Below, piece after piece: positions 1-10,600 of a DNA stretch of 64,000 bases (its first letter is position 1; every line of letters begins with the position of its first letter). Below the pieces are notes generated by a model. That model was not told where the DNA came from. It saw only the letters and a list, made by a program, of their open reading frames with translations, and made no database searches. The position numbers and the translations under genes were made by a program. The stretch lies in the NCBI GenBank assembly GCA_049317525.1, contig JBMOIC010000009.1:1-64000 (forward strand). Reading direction: 5' to 3'. This DNA is from UBA961 sp049317525 (GTDB lineage: Bacteria > Bacteroidota > Ignavibacteria > Kapaibacteriales > UBA961).

Positions 1-1670
1 AATGACATACTTGCAGTTGCTGCTCGGCCAGCCGCAAAGTCTGCAAAAGTATTAAATGCATATGTAGCATAAGCATCACGAATAAAAAGATTTTTGAATG
101 AAAAAATCTCATTTTGAGTACCGATGGTAACTACATGATTATCTGCAGGAGAAAAAGTAAAGTTATCAGTAAATTCTATAACATCTTGGTCTAACTTATT
201 AAGAATAGAAAACTCTTCAGAGCCAAATTGAATTGCAGAACCTGGAAAACTTGCATCGCGTACAGTAACTGCTGGGAAAGGATTACCAGTAACTTCTCTA
301 AAATCACGAATACGAGTATAACCAACAATCAATTCATTATTCATATTATCTCCAAGAGAGGAATTTAATTCCAACACTGTAGAGTTCTGATTATTATTGA
401 ATCGATAATTTCTATCGCTAAAACGAAGACTTGTTAAGGCAGTACTATAATTATCATCATAAGCACTTATATAATTATTTCTTAAGGTTAAGCTATTGCT
501 TTCATCAATATTCCAGTCTAAACGTGCAAACAGCTTTGTACTTGGGCGAACAACTTCAAAACCTTTTAACACACCAGGATTATAACCATATGTATTTGTT
601 AACACATCTTTTACCAAAGTAGCTACTGAATCTAATTGCTTTGCATATGCACTTTGTGTTAAAGCAATGTTTTCAATTGGTTGTCTTCTTTCAGTATTTT
701 CTGCATTAACAAAAAAGAATAATTTATCTTTAATGATTGGCCCACCAATTCGGAAACCGGTTTGTCTTTCATTAAAGTTAGGAAAACCAGTAGCAGTTCT
801 AATTGAAGAGTCTAATGTCCCTTTTGAGGATAATACATTTCTTGTATAAATTAAAGAATCTATCATAGCCTCATTACGCTGAAAATGATAGACAGATCCT
901 GAAAAAGAATTAGTACCTGAACGAGTAATAGCATTAATTCCGCCACCAGTAAATCTTCCTTGGCGAACATCAAATGGAGCAACCAATACTTGGAATTCTT
1001 CGATAGCATCTAATGACACAGGATTGGTACTGGCTTGTCCACCAGGTGTCCCAGAAGAACCTAAACCAAATAAATCAGTATAATTAGAACCATCAATTTG
1101 AATATTATTATAGCGATTATTTTTACCTGCTACAGAGATAGAACTTCCAGTAGTAACTACTTGAGGTGTAAATTTTGCAAAATCTTGAAAAGAACGACTA
1201 ATTGTAGGGAAATTATTCAACTGTTCTTTACCAATATTAGTTTGTGCACCTGTTTTAGAAACATCTACATTACTTTTATCAGCAATAACAGTTATGGCAT
1301 TAGTTTGTGTAACTTTTTCATTTAATGCAATAACAATACGTAGGTTTTGTCCTAATTTTACTGTTTGATTAGCTACAGAGCCATTTGCAGAAACTGCACT
1401 AGCTTTAACTGTATATGGACCACCAACACGGACATTAGAAATCAAAAATTCACCATTTGATTTTGTGCCAGTTTTATACTGTGTTCCAGTTGGCTCGTGG
1501 ATAGCTATAATATTTATTCCAGAGAGTGATCCTCCAGAAAACTTTACACTTCCACTTATTGCACCACTTGTTACTCCTTGAGCATGTATGGGTGTTATTG
1601 GGCTAAACAATACAGAGCACATTGCACCAAACAATATTGCTATACATAATGACAGTACCTGTTTTCTCAT
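1..1670 (-). CDS. TonB-dependent receptor, Oar-like (partial, C-terminus beyond window)
   Basis: The visible 556 codons hold the N-terminal half of an outer-membrane receptor of the kind that imports large substrates with TonB energy. A signal peptide (about residues 1-32, ending HAQG) is followed by a carboxypeptidase-regulatory-like beta-sandwich with the segment NGEFLISNVRVGGPYTV, then a plug domain with IQIDGSNYTD and GGGINAITRSGTN, as in Oar-type receptors, then the first barrel strands. The ATG is preceded four bases upstream by AAGGAG, one of the few good Shine-Dalgarno sequences here. No stop occurs before the window edge. The family assignment is firm; the substrate cannot be told. 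Confidence 0.9.
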   Translation of the reverse strand, partial: MRKQVLSLCIAILFGAMCSVLFSPITPIHAQGVTSGAISGSVKFSGGSLSGINIIAIHEPTGTQYKTGTKSNGEFLISNVRVGGPYTVKASAVSANGSVANQTVKLGQNLRIVIALNEKVTQTNAITVIADKSNVDVSKTGAQTNIGKEQLNNFPTISRSFQDFAKFTPQVVTTGSSISVAGKNNRYNNIQIDGSNYTDLFGLGSSGTPGGQASTNPVSLDAIEEFQVLVAPFDVRQGRFTGGGINAITRSGTNSFSGSVYHFQRNEAMIDSLIYTRNVLSSKGTLDSSIRTATGFPNFNERQTGFRIGGPIIKDKLFFFVNAENTERRQPIENIALTQSAYAKQLDSVATLVKDVLTNTYGYNPGVLKGFEVVRPSTKLFARLDWNIDESNSLTLRNNYISAYDDNYSTALTSLRFSDRNYRFNNNQNSTVLELNSSLGDNMNNELIVGYTRIRDFREVTGNPFPAVTVRDASFPGSAIQFGSEEFSILNKLDQDVIEFTDNFTFSPADNHVVTIGTQNEIFSFKNLFIRDAYATYAFNTFADFAAGRAATASMS

Positions 1671-1701
1671 AAAACTCCTTTATTATATAGTATACTAAAC
1701 G

Positions 1702-1736
1702 AATCGGTTAACACACTTTGTTCCGATTTGATTATA
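1702..1736 (-). promoter_or_regulatory. Candidate -10 box and 5' leader hairpin of the TonB receptor gene
   Basis: Reading on the minus strand, TATAAT lies at 1736-1731, about 60 bases before the receptor ATG, and is followed by a 6-bp perfect inverted repeat (AATCGG at 1702-1707 and CCGATT at 1723-1728, 15-base spacer). No convincing -35 or Bacteroidetes -33 box is visible at the right spacing. The repeat could be an operator or a leader hairpin. Tentative. Confidence 0.25.
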
Positions 1737-1801
1737 CAGGGCTTTGCAAATTCGTTGATATTTACGTTAAAATTGTATTATAAATTGATAATGTATCACC
1801 G

Positions 1802-2362
1802 TTAGGAGATGCTTTTTTTTATAATAAATGCTTCTGTTTTTTTCACCAGAAAAAAAGCAGAAATTCCGGCAAGGCTTCCAATGATAAAACCACCAAATAC
1901 ATCAAGAGGATAATGAACACCTACATAAATGCGAGAATATCCTATTAAAAAAGCTATTATACAGAGTGGTACTCGCATAAAGGGAAATAATAAACTTAAT
2001 AATATTGCAATACATGCATTATTGATGGCATGAGTAGATGGGAAGGATTGACCAGGACCACAAGGGATTAGCTTTCTTGTTTCAGAAAGAGCTCTGCAGG
2101 GCCTTTCTCTTCCTATAAAAGGTTTTATAATATGGGTAGATAAAAGATCGGTACTAAATACAGTAAGTATTAAAAACAGACATGCTATCCGACCTTTTGT
2201 GCCAAATTTAACAAGTAAGATTGATAATAAAAAACCATAAAAAGGCCAGATATTTTTTGATTCAGTGATAAAAGAGAAAAATATATCTGCTGGGCCACTT
2301 ATTGCATATGAATTAATAAAATGAAAAAGAATTTTATCAATCGACATCATAAAATCTAACAT
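1802..2362 (-). CDS. PAP2-superfamily membrane phosphatase
   Basis: A 186-residue integral membrane protein with the three phosphatase motifs of the PAP2 family: K80-x6-R87P88 (KPFIGRERP), P108-S-T-H111 in place of the usual PSGH, and S143R-x5-H150-x3-D154 (SRIYVGVHYPLD). Family members dephosphorylate lipid phosphates such as phosphatidic acid or undecaprenyl pyrophosphate at the outer face of the inner membrane. About five hydrophobic segments are visible. The start could be Met1 or Met5/Met6. It lies 39 bp after the BatA-like gene on the same strand. The substrate is not determinable from sequence. Confidence 0.9.
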   Translation of the reverse strand: MLDFMMSIDKILFHFINSYAISGPADIFFSFITESKNIWPFYGFLLSILLVKFGTKGRIACLFLILTVFSTDLLSTHIIKPFIGRERPCRALSETRKLIPCGPGQSFPSTHAINNACIAILLSLLFPFMRVPLCIIAFLIGYSRIYVGVHYPLDVFGGFIIGSLAGISAFFLVKKTEAFIIKKSIS

Positions 2363-2401
2363 TGAGCTTACTCATTATGTAAAAAATAAGATTGTTACAT
2401 A

Positions 2402-4492
2402 TTAGATTACTGCAGAAGCTTTTCTTCCAGCTAGCTTTGCAACTATCATTTCAGTAATTGCGCAAAGCAAAGCTAAAAGTATAAAGAAACGCCAGAGTTC
2501 TGTGCCAATTCTAGCTTTAGCAACAGAATTTGCTATCGACTCATTCTTATTAAGCACAAGAAGTGATTCTGGATGATTAAGTCTTTTCTTTAAAGCAGAC
2601 AAACTTTCTTGTGGACTTTTATAGAGAAGGTGTCCCTCTTGAGAAGATTGATTTACTATTAATGAAGTTATTGGATTCTTATCTTTAGAAAAAACACCAT
2701 AAACTCCGGTCATATCTGGTTTACCAAATTGTAAACTCATCCCTCCGGGTAAATCAGCTGCTTGCATATCAGATTCAAATCCATTGGGATCTTTAATAGT
2801 AAAAATCGAACTTGCTGAACTTTTAGTTGGAATAAGAATGATAGCTTCTTGTCCTGCAGTTTTTTCTAATGTAAATACTTCTTTTGCAGATAAATACTGA
2901 GCAGATCTATAGATAATAGTAGGCATTAAGCCTGTAAATGGAAAAGAACTCCATGCTGGGCTTGGTGGTACAGCACAATACATTACTTTACCTTCGCCTC
3001 TTCTAATTTCATTTAAAAAACTGCCACCTTGCATCGATATTATTGATTGTCCGGCCTGAGTACATAATGCCTTAATGATTTTAGGAGAATCACCTAGCCC
3101 ACTTTCTGAGTTAAATCCTTTAAAAACACCTTGTAATATTGGATGTTGTCTATCTGCACTAATACAAATCCCTGGATTTGACTCGGAAAATTCTTGAAAT
3201 ATGATAGGCCCTAAACCCATCCCCGAAAAGAATTGTTGTTGAACTGCGATTGATTCTGTTGAAGATGGAAAAAATAATACAGAGCCACCATTTTGGATAT
3301 ATGCATCTATTCTCTGCATCTCGGTTTGCGAAAGTGTTGTAGCAAGAATCAATATATCAAAATCTTCAAAATGAACGGATGCAGATTGATTGGCAGAATA
3401 ACTCTTCAATAAGCTTGCATGAGGTGCTATAGATAAAGATATAAAATCTGTCTCCAATTGATTACCAATCAAAGCTACCTTAGGTGCTGAGGAAATAATA
3501 AATGAAAAATATCTATGATTATCACTTTCTAATACATCATTTTCTATCTGAATTTCACCTTTGATTAATCCGGTAGTATGTGGAATGCCCTGAAGTGAAA
3601 CATTTACATACGATCCAGCACCAATGTCTACTGTTCTTTGGGCTACCCTTTCACCATTAAACAAAACACTAACAATAATCCCTTTGGCATCACTAACAGA
3701 AGAATTATAAAGCTTTGTTTGCAGTTCAACAGGTTTATCTTTTGCATATACTCGTGAAATAAAAATAGCAGTATCTATAGATATATTTTGATCAATACTA
3801 TTTTTAGATTCCAAAGATGGTAATAAAAAAACGGAGGTTTTATCATCAAATAATTTGATAGAATCAAGTTCTAAAGAGTGAATTTCTTGTTGCTGTAAAT
3901 CAGTAAGAATATAAATTTCTTTATTTACATGTAACGATGCATCTAATAAACCTTGTGCTGCCCTTAAACCATCATTTAAAGAAGCAGTAGCTGGATTAAC
4001 AGAACAATGATCAATTTCTTCTTTCAACCAAGCAAAATTCCTACTAAAAGATCTTTTACGATTTTTAATTAAAGAAGATAAAGGAATAAAAGCCATCTCA
4101 TCACCTTCTTCTAATGCACCCAGAATTTCAGAAGTCAATTTTTTTGCTTTAGAAAATCTATTACCATCTTCATCTGTAATATCCATGCTTAATGAATTAT
4201 CTAAAACAACGATAATACTAGATTTTGCATGAGTACCAATTGAAGGTAAAGTACTTTTAATTGTAGGACGAGAAAAGGCGAGGACACTAAAAATGACAAT
4301 GAGCGTACGAAGAATGAGTAAGATAATTTGTTGTGCCTTTAACTTTCTTATACTTGTTTTTTGAAGCTCTTTTAGAAATCTTAAAGTACTGAAATCAATA
4401 GTTTTTAGTTTTCTAAGATTTAATAAATGCAAAAGTATAGGAATTGCTGCAGCAGCTAAACCAAAGAGAATAAAAGGATTTAAAAAAGTCAT
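2402..4492 (-). CDS. BatA-like membrane protein with von Willebrand A domain
   Basis: 696 residues. The N-terminus (FLNPFILFGLAAAAIPILLH, then RKLKTIDFSTLRFL) is the BatA N-terminal domain of the Bacteroidetes aerotolerance family, with two membrane helices in the first 75 residues. A vWA domain follows, with the metal-binding DNSLSM motif near residue 97. A long extracytoplasmic region comes next, including a glutamine-amidotransferase-like segment (FDILILATTLSQ, then YIQNGGSVLFFP). A final membrane helix lies near the C-terminus (WRFFILLALLCAITEMIV). Relatives usually sit with MoxR and DUF58 genes; none is in this window. The exact role is unknown, probably envelope maintenance or stress. 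Confidence 0.85.
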   Translation of the reverse strand: MTFLNPFILFGLAAAAIPILLHLLNLRKLKTIDFSTLRFLKELQKTSIRKLKAQQIILLILRTLIVIFSVLAFSRPTIKSTLPSIGTHAKSSIIVVLDNSLSMDITDEDGNRFSKAKKLTSEILGALEEGDEMAFIPLSSLIKNRKRSFSRNFAWLKEEIDHCSVNPATASLNDGLRAAQGLLDASLHVNKEIYILTDLQQQEIHSLELDSIKLFDDKTSVFLLPSLESKNSIDQNISIDTAIFISRVYAKDKPVELQTKLYNSSVSDAKGIIVSVLFNGERVAQRTVDIGAGSYVNVSLQGIPHTTGLIKGEIQIENDVLESDNHRYFSFIISSAPKVALIGNQLETDFISLSIAPHASLLKSYSANQSASVHFEDFDILILATTLSQTEMQRIDAYIQNGGSVLFFPSSTESIAVQQQFFSGMGLGPIIFQEFSESNPGICISADRQHPILQGVFKGFNSESGLGDSPKIIKALCTQAGQSIISMQGGSFLNEIRRGEGKVMYCAVPPSPAWSSFPFTGLMPTIIYRSAQYLSAKEVFTLEKTAGQEAIILIPTKSSASSIFTIKDPNGFESDMQAADLPGGMSLQFGKPDMTGVYGVFSKDKNPITSLIVNQSSQEGHLLYKSPQESLSALKKRLNHPESLLVLNKNESIANSVAKARIGTELWRFFILLALLCAITEMIVAKLAGRKASAVI

Positions 4493-4528
4493 AAGTACTT
4501 GATTAGTAAAAGTCTGATGCAGAAAGAA

Positions 4529-4975
4529 TTAATGAGTTTCTTCTAAAATTGATGTGCATTGTGGACAACGTATAGCTTTAATAGAGATTTTGCTGATACA
4601 ATATGGACATATTTTATCTGCATTCTCTGCTTCAACTTGTCTTTTTTGAAATCGAATAAATGCTCTAGTTAATAAAAAAATACTTGTAGAAACAATGATG
4701 AAGTCTAATATTGAATTTAAAAATAAACCATAATTAAGCGTTGGTGCACCAGCATCTTTGGCTTGTTTTAATGTTTGATAAAATGTGCCATTTAAACTGA
4801 TAAAAAGTCCCGATAAATCTGTTCTGTCCAAAGCACCAATTGGCGGCATAATGATATCATTGACAAGTGATGTTACTATTTTCCCAAATGCTCCACCAAT
4901 AACAACACCAACAGCTAATTCTATAACATTACCCTTATTAACAAATTCTTTAAATTCTTTAAAAACCGGGTTCAT
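4529..4975 (-). CDS. mscL: Large-conductance mechanosensitive channel MscL, with C-terminal zinc-ribbon-like tail
   Basis: MscL forms a pentameric inner-membrane pore that opens under membrane tension and releases solutes during osmotic downshock. The amphipathic N-terminus and TM1 are canonical (FKEFVNKGNVIELAVGVVIG, then AFGKIVTSLVNDIIMPPIG), and TM2 lies around residues 83-108. At 148 residues it is slightly longer than E. coli MscL because of a C-terminal CPYC-x10-CPQC segment, a probable zinc ribbon in place of the plain helical bundle. Such tails occur in some other bacterial MscL proteins. The downstream BatA-like gene starts 36 bp later. Confidence 0.96.
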   Translation of the reverse strand: MNPVFKEFKEFVNKGNVIELAVGVVIGGAFGKIVTSLVNDIIMPPIGALDRTDLSGLFISLNGTFYQTLKQAKDAGAPTLNYGLFLNSILDFIIVSTSIFLLTRAFIRFQKRQVEAENADKICPYCISKISIKAIRCPQCTSILEETH

Positions 4976-5157
4976 TTACTATCCAATCATATTCTTTGAA
5001 ACAATATTGATATGCAAATTGAAAAAAAGAGGACTTCAAAGCAAGTATATTACATCAAAACAGAGAACTTGTATTTGTAGAATCTTAACTTTGAGCCTTA
5101 TTTTGTAATTTGCTGCCATTATATATGCATATTATATGATTAGAATTGGAAAATATT

Positions 5158-6033
5158 ATGTCTGAAAACCACATTGGTGCCCAACAATTAGATAAAGATG
5201 CTTTATTAGGCAAAAGAATTGACTGCTTAGATAAAGGTTTTGTTCGCTTAATTGATGTTATGGGAGATGATGCTTCTATTGTACAAGCTGCTAGAGTTTC
5301 CTATGGATCGGGTACTAAAAAGTTACATGAAGATCGAGGATTAATTAGGTATTTATTACGCCATGCTCATACAACGCCTTTTGAAATGGTTGAATTTAAA
5401 TTCCATGTAAAGCTTCCAATTTTTGTTGCCAGACAATGGATTCGTCATCGTACCGCAAATGTAAATGAATATAGTGGTAGATATTCAGAGATGAAAGACG
5501 AATTCTATACGCCAAGCCCTGAACATATACGCCCACAAAGTGTATTGAATAAACAGGGGCGTTCAGATGATCATCTGCCAGATCATATTGCTAATGAAGC
5601 TGCAGACATGTTTAAAGCCGGACAAGATAAAGCATATGCAGATTATCAATTGTATTTAGATAAAGGAATTGCTAGAGAGATCGCTAGAATAAATTTACCT
5701 GTATCTAATTATACCGAATGGTATTGGAAAATTGATCTACATAATTTATTCCATTTTCTTCGCTTAAGAATTGATTCTCATGCTCAATATGAAATACAAG
5801 TATTTGGCGAAGCAATAGCAGAACTTGTAAAGCCTTTTGTTCCATTGGCTTGGGAAGCATTCGAGGATTATATCCTGTATTCTCATCGTATCACAGCTCC
5901 AGAAATTACTGTGTTAAAGCAATTATTTGGACACACGAATATGCCAACTATTCAAGAATTAGCTGAACTTGGCTTAAAAGGTAGGGAAGCCGAAGAGTTT
6001 ATCGTTAAAATGTCTTCCATTTTTAAACAATAA
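5158..6033 (+). CDS. thyX: Flavin-dependent thymidylate synthase ThyX
   Basis: ThyX methylates dUMP to dTMP using methylene-tetrahydrofolate and FAD/NADPH, replacing ThyA. The signature RHR-x7-S is present as RHRTANVNEYS (residues 96-106), followed by GRYS, and the length (291 residues) is near that of longer family members. An upstream in-frame TTG at 5146 would add four residues; the ATG gives the better start. No Shine-Dalgarno is visible. A TAnnTTTG-like sequence (TAACTTTG) lies at 5086-5093, without a well-spaced -33 box. The next gene follows after 9 bp, suggesting co-transcription. Confidence 0.97.
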   Translation: MSENHIGAQQLDKDALLGKRIDCLDKGFVRLIDVMGDDASIVQAARVSYGSGTKKLHEDRGLIRYLLRHAHTTPFEMVEFKFHVKLPIFVARQWIRHRTANVNEYSGRYSEMKDEFYTPSPEHIRPQSVLNKQGRSDDHLPDHIANEAADMFKAGQDKAYADYQLYLDKGIAREIARINLPVSNYTEWYWKIDLHNLFHFLRLRIDSHAQYEIQVFGEAIAELVKPFVPLAWEAFEDYILYSHRITAPEITVLKQLFGHTNMPTIQELAELGLKGREAEEFIVKMSSIFKQ

Positions 6034-6042
6034 TTGTAAAAA

Positions 6043-7086
6043 TTGAAACTTTCTTTTTCATATAAACACTTATCAATTATTCTGTGCTTTTTGCCCATAA
6101 TACTAGTTTCATGTAAGGATAATCAGACGATAGATTCTGATTGTGAAGATATTGTATATTCTTCTCCTATTGGATTTCCGGAAATCCCATTTCCTTTAGA
6201 TAATCCTATTAAGCATGAAACTGTGATTTTGGGGCAAAAATTATTCTATGATAAAACCTTATCTAAGGATGGCTCGGTGTCTTGTGCTTCTTGCCATAAA
6301 CAAGAAGATGCTTTTTCTGATGCTGGTAAATCTGTCAGTAGGGGAGTTGCTAATGAAGCTGGGATGAGAAATTCACCTACGATTGTAAATTCTGCTTATC
6401 ACAATTCATTCTTTTATGATGGTAGAGTACAACAATTAGAATTACAGATAAAAGAAGCTTTACTTAGTCCAAATGAGATGTATTCCTCTGAAGCTCATGT
6501 AGTTGCTACGATTCAAAGTAATAATGCATATAAAGCCTTGTTTTATAAAGCTTTTGGTAATGATTCTATAGATGTATTAAGGGTGTGCAAGGCAATAGCA
6601 TGTTTTACAAGGACAATTGTCTCTGGGGATTCTCGATATGATTTGTATAAAAGGGGAGTGAATATTAATATCACACCAAAAGAGAAACAGGGAATTGAAT
6701 TATTCTTTAGTGATAAAACTCAATGTGCTTCTTGTCATTCAGGATTTAACTTTACAGATTATAAATTTTATAGTACTGGATTATATACTCATTATTATGA
6801 TAAAGGCCATTATTATACAACAAAATTGGAAAAGGATATAGGAACTTTTAAAACGCCTAGTTTAAGGAATATTGCCCTTACTTTACCCTATATGCATGAT
6901 GGATCTGTAAATAGTTTATCTGAACTTTTACAACATTATAATCATGGTGGCAAAGGATTTATTAATAAAGATAAACGCATTGATTCTCTGCATTTGTCTG
7001 ATACAGAATTACAAGCTCTAGAGGCATTTTTATTAATGCTAACTGATAGTTCTATGATTAAGAATCCTGCTTATTCTCATCCCTAA
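6043..7086 (+). CDS. Di-haem cytochrome c peroxidase (MauG/CcpA family) lipoprotein
   Basis: Periplasmic di-haem peroxidase that reduces hydrogen peroxide with electrons from c-type cytochromes. There are two CxxCH haem sites, CASCHK near residue 80 and CASCHS near residue 229, and the family segments FFYDGRVQQLELQ and LPYMHDGSV (probable axial Met/His region). The N-terminus is a lipoprotein signal with lipobox LVSC near residue 24. The start must be non-ATG: an in-frame TAA lies two codons upstream and TTG at 6043 gives the complete signal peptide. Its 3' end overlaps the convergent xseB by 4 bp. Confidence 0.93.
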   Translation: MKLSFSYKHLSIILCFLPIILVSCKDNQTIDSDCEDIVYSSPIGFPEIPFPLDNPIKHETVILGQKLFYDKTLSKDGSVSCASCHKQEDAFSDAGKSVSRGVANEAGMRNSPTIVNSAYHNSFFYDGRVQQLELQIKEALLSPNEMYSSEAHVVATIQSNNAYKALFYKAFGNDSIDVLRVCKAIACFTRTIVSGDSRYDLYKRGVNINITPKEKQGIELFFSDKTQCASCHSGFNFTDYKFYSTGLYTHYYDKGHYYTTKLEKDIGTFKTPSLRNIALTLPYMHDGSVNSLSELLQHYNHGGKGFINKDKRIDSLHLSDTELQALEAFLLMLTDSSMIKNPAYSHP

Positions 7087-7286
7087 TTATGCTTCTTTTC
7101 TAGAATTGTCAATTTTTGTTCTGCTTCATCTAATACTTTTCTACACGAAGCTGTTAAAGCCATTCCTTCTTCATAAAAAGCTAACATTTCATCCAAACTT
7201 GCATTTCCTTGATCAAGTGTTTGTACTATTTGCTCAAGCCTTTTGATCTGTTCTTCAAAACTGATGATGTGAGATTTTTTTGACAT
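7083..7286 (-). CDS. xseB: Exodeoxyribonuclease VII small subunit
   Basis: A 67-residue protein of the right length for XseB, with the family pattern FEEQIKRLEQIVQTLDQGN followed by SLDEMLAFYEEGMAL and a C-terminal helix (DEAEQKLTILEKK). XseB packs on XseA to make the single-strand exonuclease that processes DNA ends. The large subunit XseA is not in the window. The ATG lies 1 bp after the msrB stop, so the two are probably translated from one message. The stop overlaps the convergent peroxidase gene. Confidence 0.93.
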   Translation of the reverse strand: MSKKSHIISFEEQIKRLEQIVQTLDQGNASLDEMLAFYEEGMALTASCRKVLDEAEQKLTILEKKHN

Positions 7287-7287
7287 A

Positions 7288-7683
7288 TTATTTTTTGATT
7301 TGATGAGTAAATGTTAAAGAGGCCGAATTTACGCAATACCTTTGTCCAGTAGGCTTAGGCCCATCATCAAAGATATGTCCTAAATGTGCATTGCATTGCG
7401 AACAAAGAATTTCTGTCCTTTGCATCCAATGGGTATTATCTGGTGCCATGCTTATATTTTGGGGATTAGAGCTATCAAAGAAAGATGGCCAACCGCAACC
7501 TGATTCATATTTTTCTTGCGATGTAAATAATTCAGTCCCACAGCATACACAATTATATGTACCTTCTTCATGATGATTCCAATATTTTCCAGTAAATGCT
7601 CTTTCTGTTCCTTTTTTTCTGGTAACAATAAATTCCTCTTCACTTAATTCCTTTTTCCATTCTTCTTCGCTTTTGTGTATCAT
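7288..7683 (-). CDS. msrB: Peptide-methionine (R)-S-oxide reductase MsrB
   Basis: Reduces the R-epimer of methionine sulfoxide in oxidised proteins. The zinc ligands are two CxxC pairs (C45/C48 and C94/C97), the catalytic cysteine is C117 in GQRYCVNSASL, and a possible resolving cysteine is C63 in SGCGWPSF. Length 131 residues is standard for a single-domain MsrB without MsrA fusion. No signal peptide is seen, so it is cytoplasmic. It sits between the giant Gly-rich gene (9 bp upstream) and xseB. The proximity to a peroxidase gene on the other strand fits an oxidative-stress theme but is only circumstantial. Confidence 0.97.
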   Translation of the reverse strand: MIHKSEEEWKKELSEEEFIVTRKKGTERAFTGKYWNHHEEGTYNCVCCGTELFTSQEKYESGCGWPSFFDSSNPQNISMAPDNTHWMQRTEILCSQCNAHLGHIFDDGPKPTGQRYCVNSASLTFTHQIKK

Positions 7684-7692
7684 GATGAATTC

Positions 7693-10600
7693 CTATCGTA
7701 ATATGAGAATCGATTCCATTATGGATTCTGTTGGCGTTTGCAATAAGATTTGCAAAACTCCTGATGGTAAATTTTTGCAATCTATGCTATGATGCATATA
7801 TCCTATAGAAGAATATCCTTGAATTAATGGAATAGTTTCTCCAGTTATGGTTATCGCTTTCAGAGTATATTCACCTTTTTCTGGCAATAACAGATGTATA
7901 TCTGCTTTATCATTTATAGGTTGTGGAGCTATCTGTATAAAAGCTCTCTGTACTGTTTTATCTGATTTCCACAAACGAATACCGCCTTCATAACAAATAT
8001 CATTTAAGCCAATTAATCCGTCTTGCTTATTTAGTTTTAAGACGCCATTTTTTGGTTTATATGATCTGATATGAATATTAGAAGCAATATTATCACCTAA
8101 AAGACCTTTTATATAGATATTTCCTAATAATGTTTGATTCTCTGTAATTGGAAATATTCCAGAAAAAATAGTAGAATCTGCTTCATTGATAAGTGAAATT
8201 TGACTTCCCTTTGGATCAATACGTTCAAATGAACCTATCGAAGTATTCCAACTCATAGTAATTTCTAAAGCATTTACTTTAGAGATTTGAATATCTTGTT
8301 GATTGATTAATGAAATTGGTAATACTGCAATTTCTCCATTACTTATGGATGCATTCCCTATTGTTAAGAATGCAGTTCCTACAGCACAAAACACAGAGTC
8401 AGAATAATGTATGCAATTATCAGGTGTATATACTTCTACCTTATAATAACCAGACGAATCAATAATAAATAGGGAATCAGTAGCTCCTGCAATTTGATTA
8501 TTATTTCTATACCATTGAAATCTACCATTTATTGCACTCGCAAAAAGCGTATCATCTTTTTGCACAAGAATTGGTTTTAATGGGCTTTCTACTACTTTAA
8601 GAAATATTGAAGATTTAACGCTACAGCCAGAATCATTGAAGGCAGTTACAGTATAATATGTAGATGAAACTGGATTTGCCAATGGATTTGCAGAAGTAGT
8701 GTCTGATAGTCCCTCGGAAGGCGTCCAAGAATATCTAGATCCACCTTTTGCCCATAACTGAATAGTACCGTTTTTACACACAATTGTATCTGGAATATGC
8801 TGTAAATCTGGTATTGGTAATAGTGATACGAATACAGAATCTTTTGTTTTGCAGCCAGATCCATCCAATAAAGTAAAATGATAATATCCAGAAATACCAG
8901 GTTTTACAGTATAGGATATGATAGAAGAATCGGTATTCAATGTATCTATTCGAAATTCAGATGAATGCCAATACATTGTAAATGGTGGATTTCCATTAAT
9001 TGTAGAAATCTGCAATAGTGAAATAGAATCTCCAGGGCATATAGATTCTGACTTATTAAAACCACTTATTGTTGGAGCTTGTAAAAGGTTTATAAAAATT
9101 GTGTCAATTGATGGACATCCCTGAGGAGACAATACTTGAACTGTATACAATGTATTTGTATCAACGATACAATGAACCTTTGATCCTTTATTTTCTAATA
9201 ATCCTTTGGAAGGATACCAAAATACTTGCTCTGGACTATCTGCAGTTAATACAATAGTATCGCCTTTACAAGCTGTGTATGTTTTTATTGGTATATCAAG
9301 TTTTGGTGCAGGACGAATAATTACATTTACTCTGCCCATAATCACACAATCGAAAGAATCGGTAATGCTAACATTATATGTGGTTGATTGACTTGGCCTT
9401 ACATTAGGATATTGAGATAATGGGTCATCTATATTTGGACCTGTCCATAAATATCTGAAAGGGGGGCGTCCTCCTGATGGCTCAACCCATAAATTCAATA
9501 GCGTATTTGCGCAAACTATTGTGTCTTTAGCATTTTTTACACTTAATGCAGTTCTTCTACTTTCTGCTAATTGCACATTCTCATAAATTTTACCAATTTC
9601 TCCTGTATCTGCAGTAAACGTGTTTTTGGACGCTATAACTGTACCCGGAAATCCACCCGAAATATTGGGAGTAATTTGGGGTGGTTTAACATATAAAAAA
9701 GAAACTATGCCACCACCACCACCACCACCTGGGCCATGATTACCACCTGCATTATTGCTACCACCAATACCACCTTTTGCTTGTACTTGCAAAGAATCAA
9801 AAAAGATAAATCGTTGTACATCAAAGAAAATAGTTCCTCCAGCACCACCGCCACCGGATCCATCATTACCAGCAATTGCAAAAACATCATCTCCATTTGA
9901 AAATATTTGGGCACCTTGCCGTATAATCATATTATTTGCTCTGATATAAGCAATGCCACCACCAGCACCACCAGCGGTTGCTAATTGATTATTATGATGT
10001 CCACCACCACCACCGCCTCCCATAAAAATTTTAGCTTTTTTAATAGCAATAAATGTATCGTAATTGATATGTCGGCCTGGCCTTCCACCTAAATCAAGAT
10101 TTGTTCCTCCAAATTCTAAGGAACCTTTTCCGCCATCACCTCCATTACCGCCGCCGCCGCCGCCAGAATTATGTGCATTACCACCGCCTCCGGCATTAGC
10201 AGGGGCACCTCGGCCACTAGCATAGGAATCTTTAATGATAGCTATACCTTCACCTTTTTCTCCGGCACTATCGGTAAGAAGCTTTGAATATCTATATCCA
10301 AGCGCGCTATAGATTTGATTTTTATTTGGAATAGCATTTTGTGGAGATCCCCCTCTATATCCTCGACCAGAAATATCGATTGTTCCAGAAATATCCAATG
10401 CTAAACGAATATCAAAAGCTAAAACTCCACCTGTAAGACCATCCCAAGGCTTTGCAGTTAATTTGGAAGTAATAGTAGCTGTATCATAACCAGGTAAAGA
10501 AACTAATTGAACCGGTGCATCCGAAGGATAATAATCTAATAATGGTGAATATTTAAGATTGATAAGATCATTCTGTACAGAAGAAATTTCTACAACTTCT

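Noticed and set aside
4785..5108. 107-residue plus-strand ORF across mscL and the intergenic DNA
   Set aside because: It is antisense to conserved mscL and shows no family similarity.
9705..10240. Tandem repeat of CCACC/ACCACC triplets
   Set aside because: They encode Gly-rich runs of the giant surface protein and vary in codon and length, with no unit-length repetition; the small minus-strand ORFs in other frames there are shadows.
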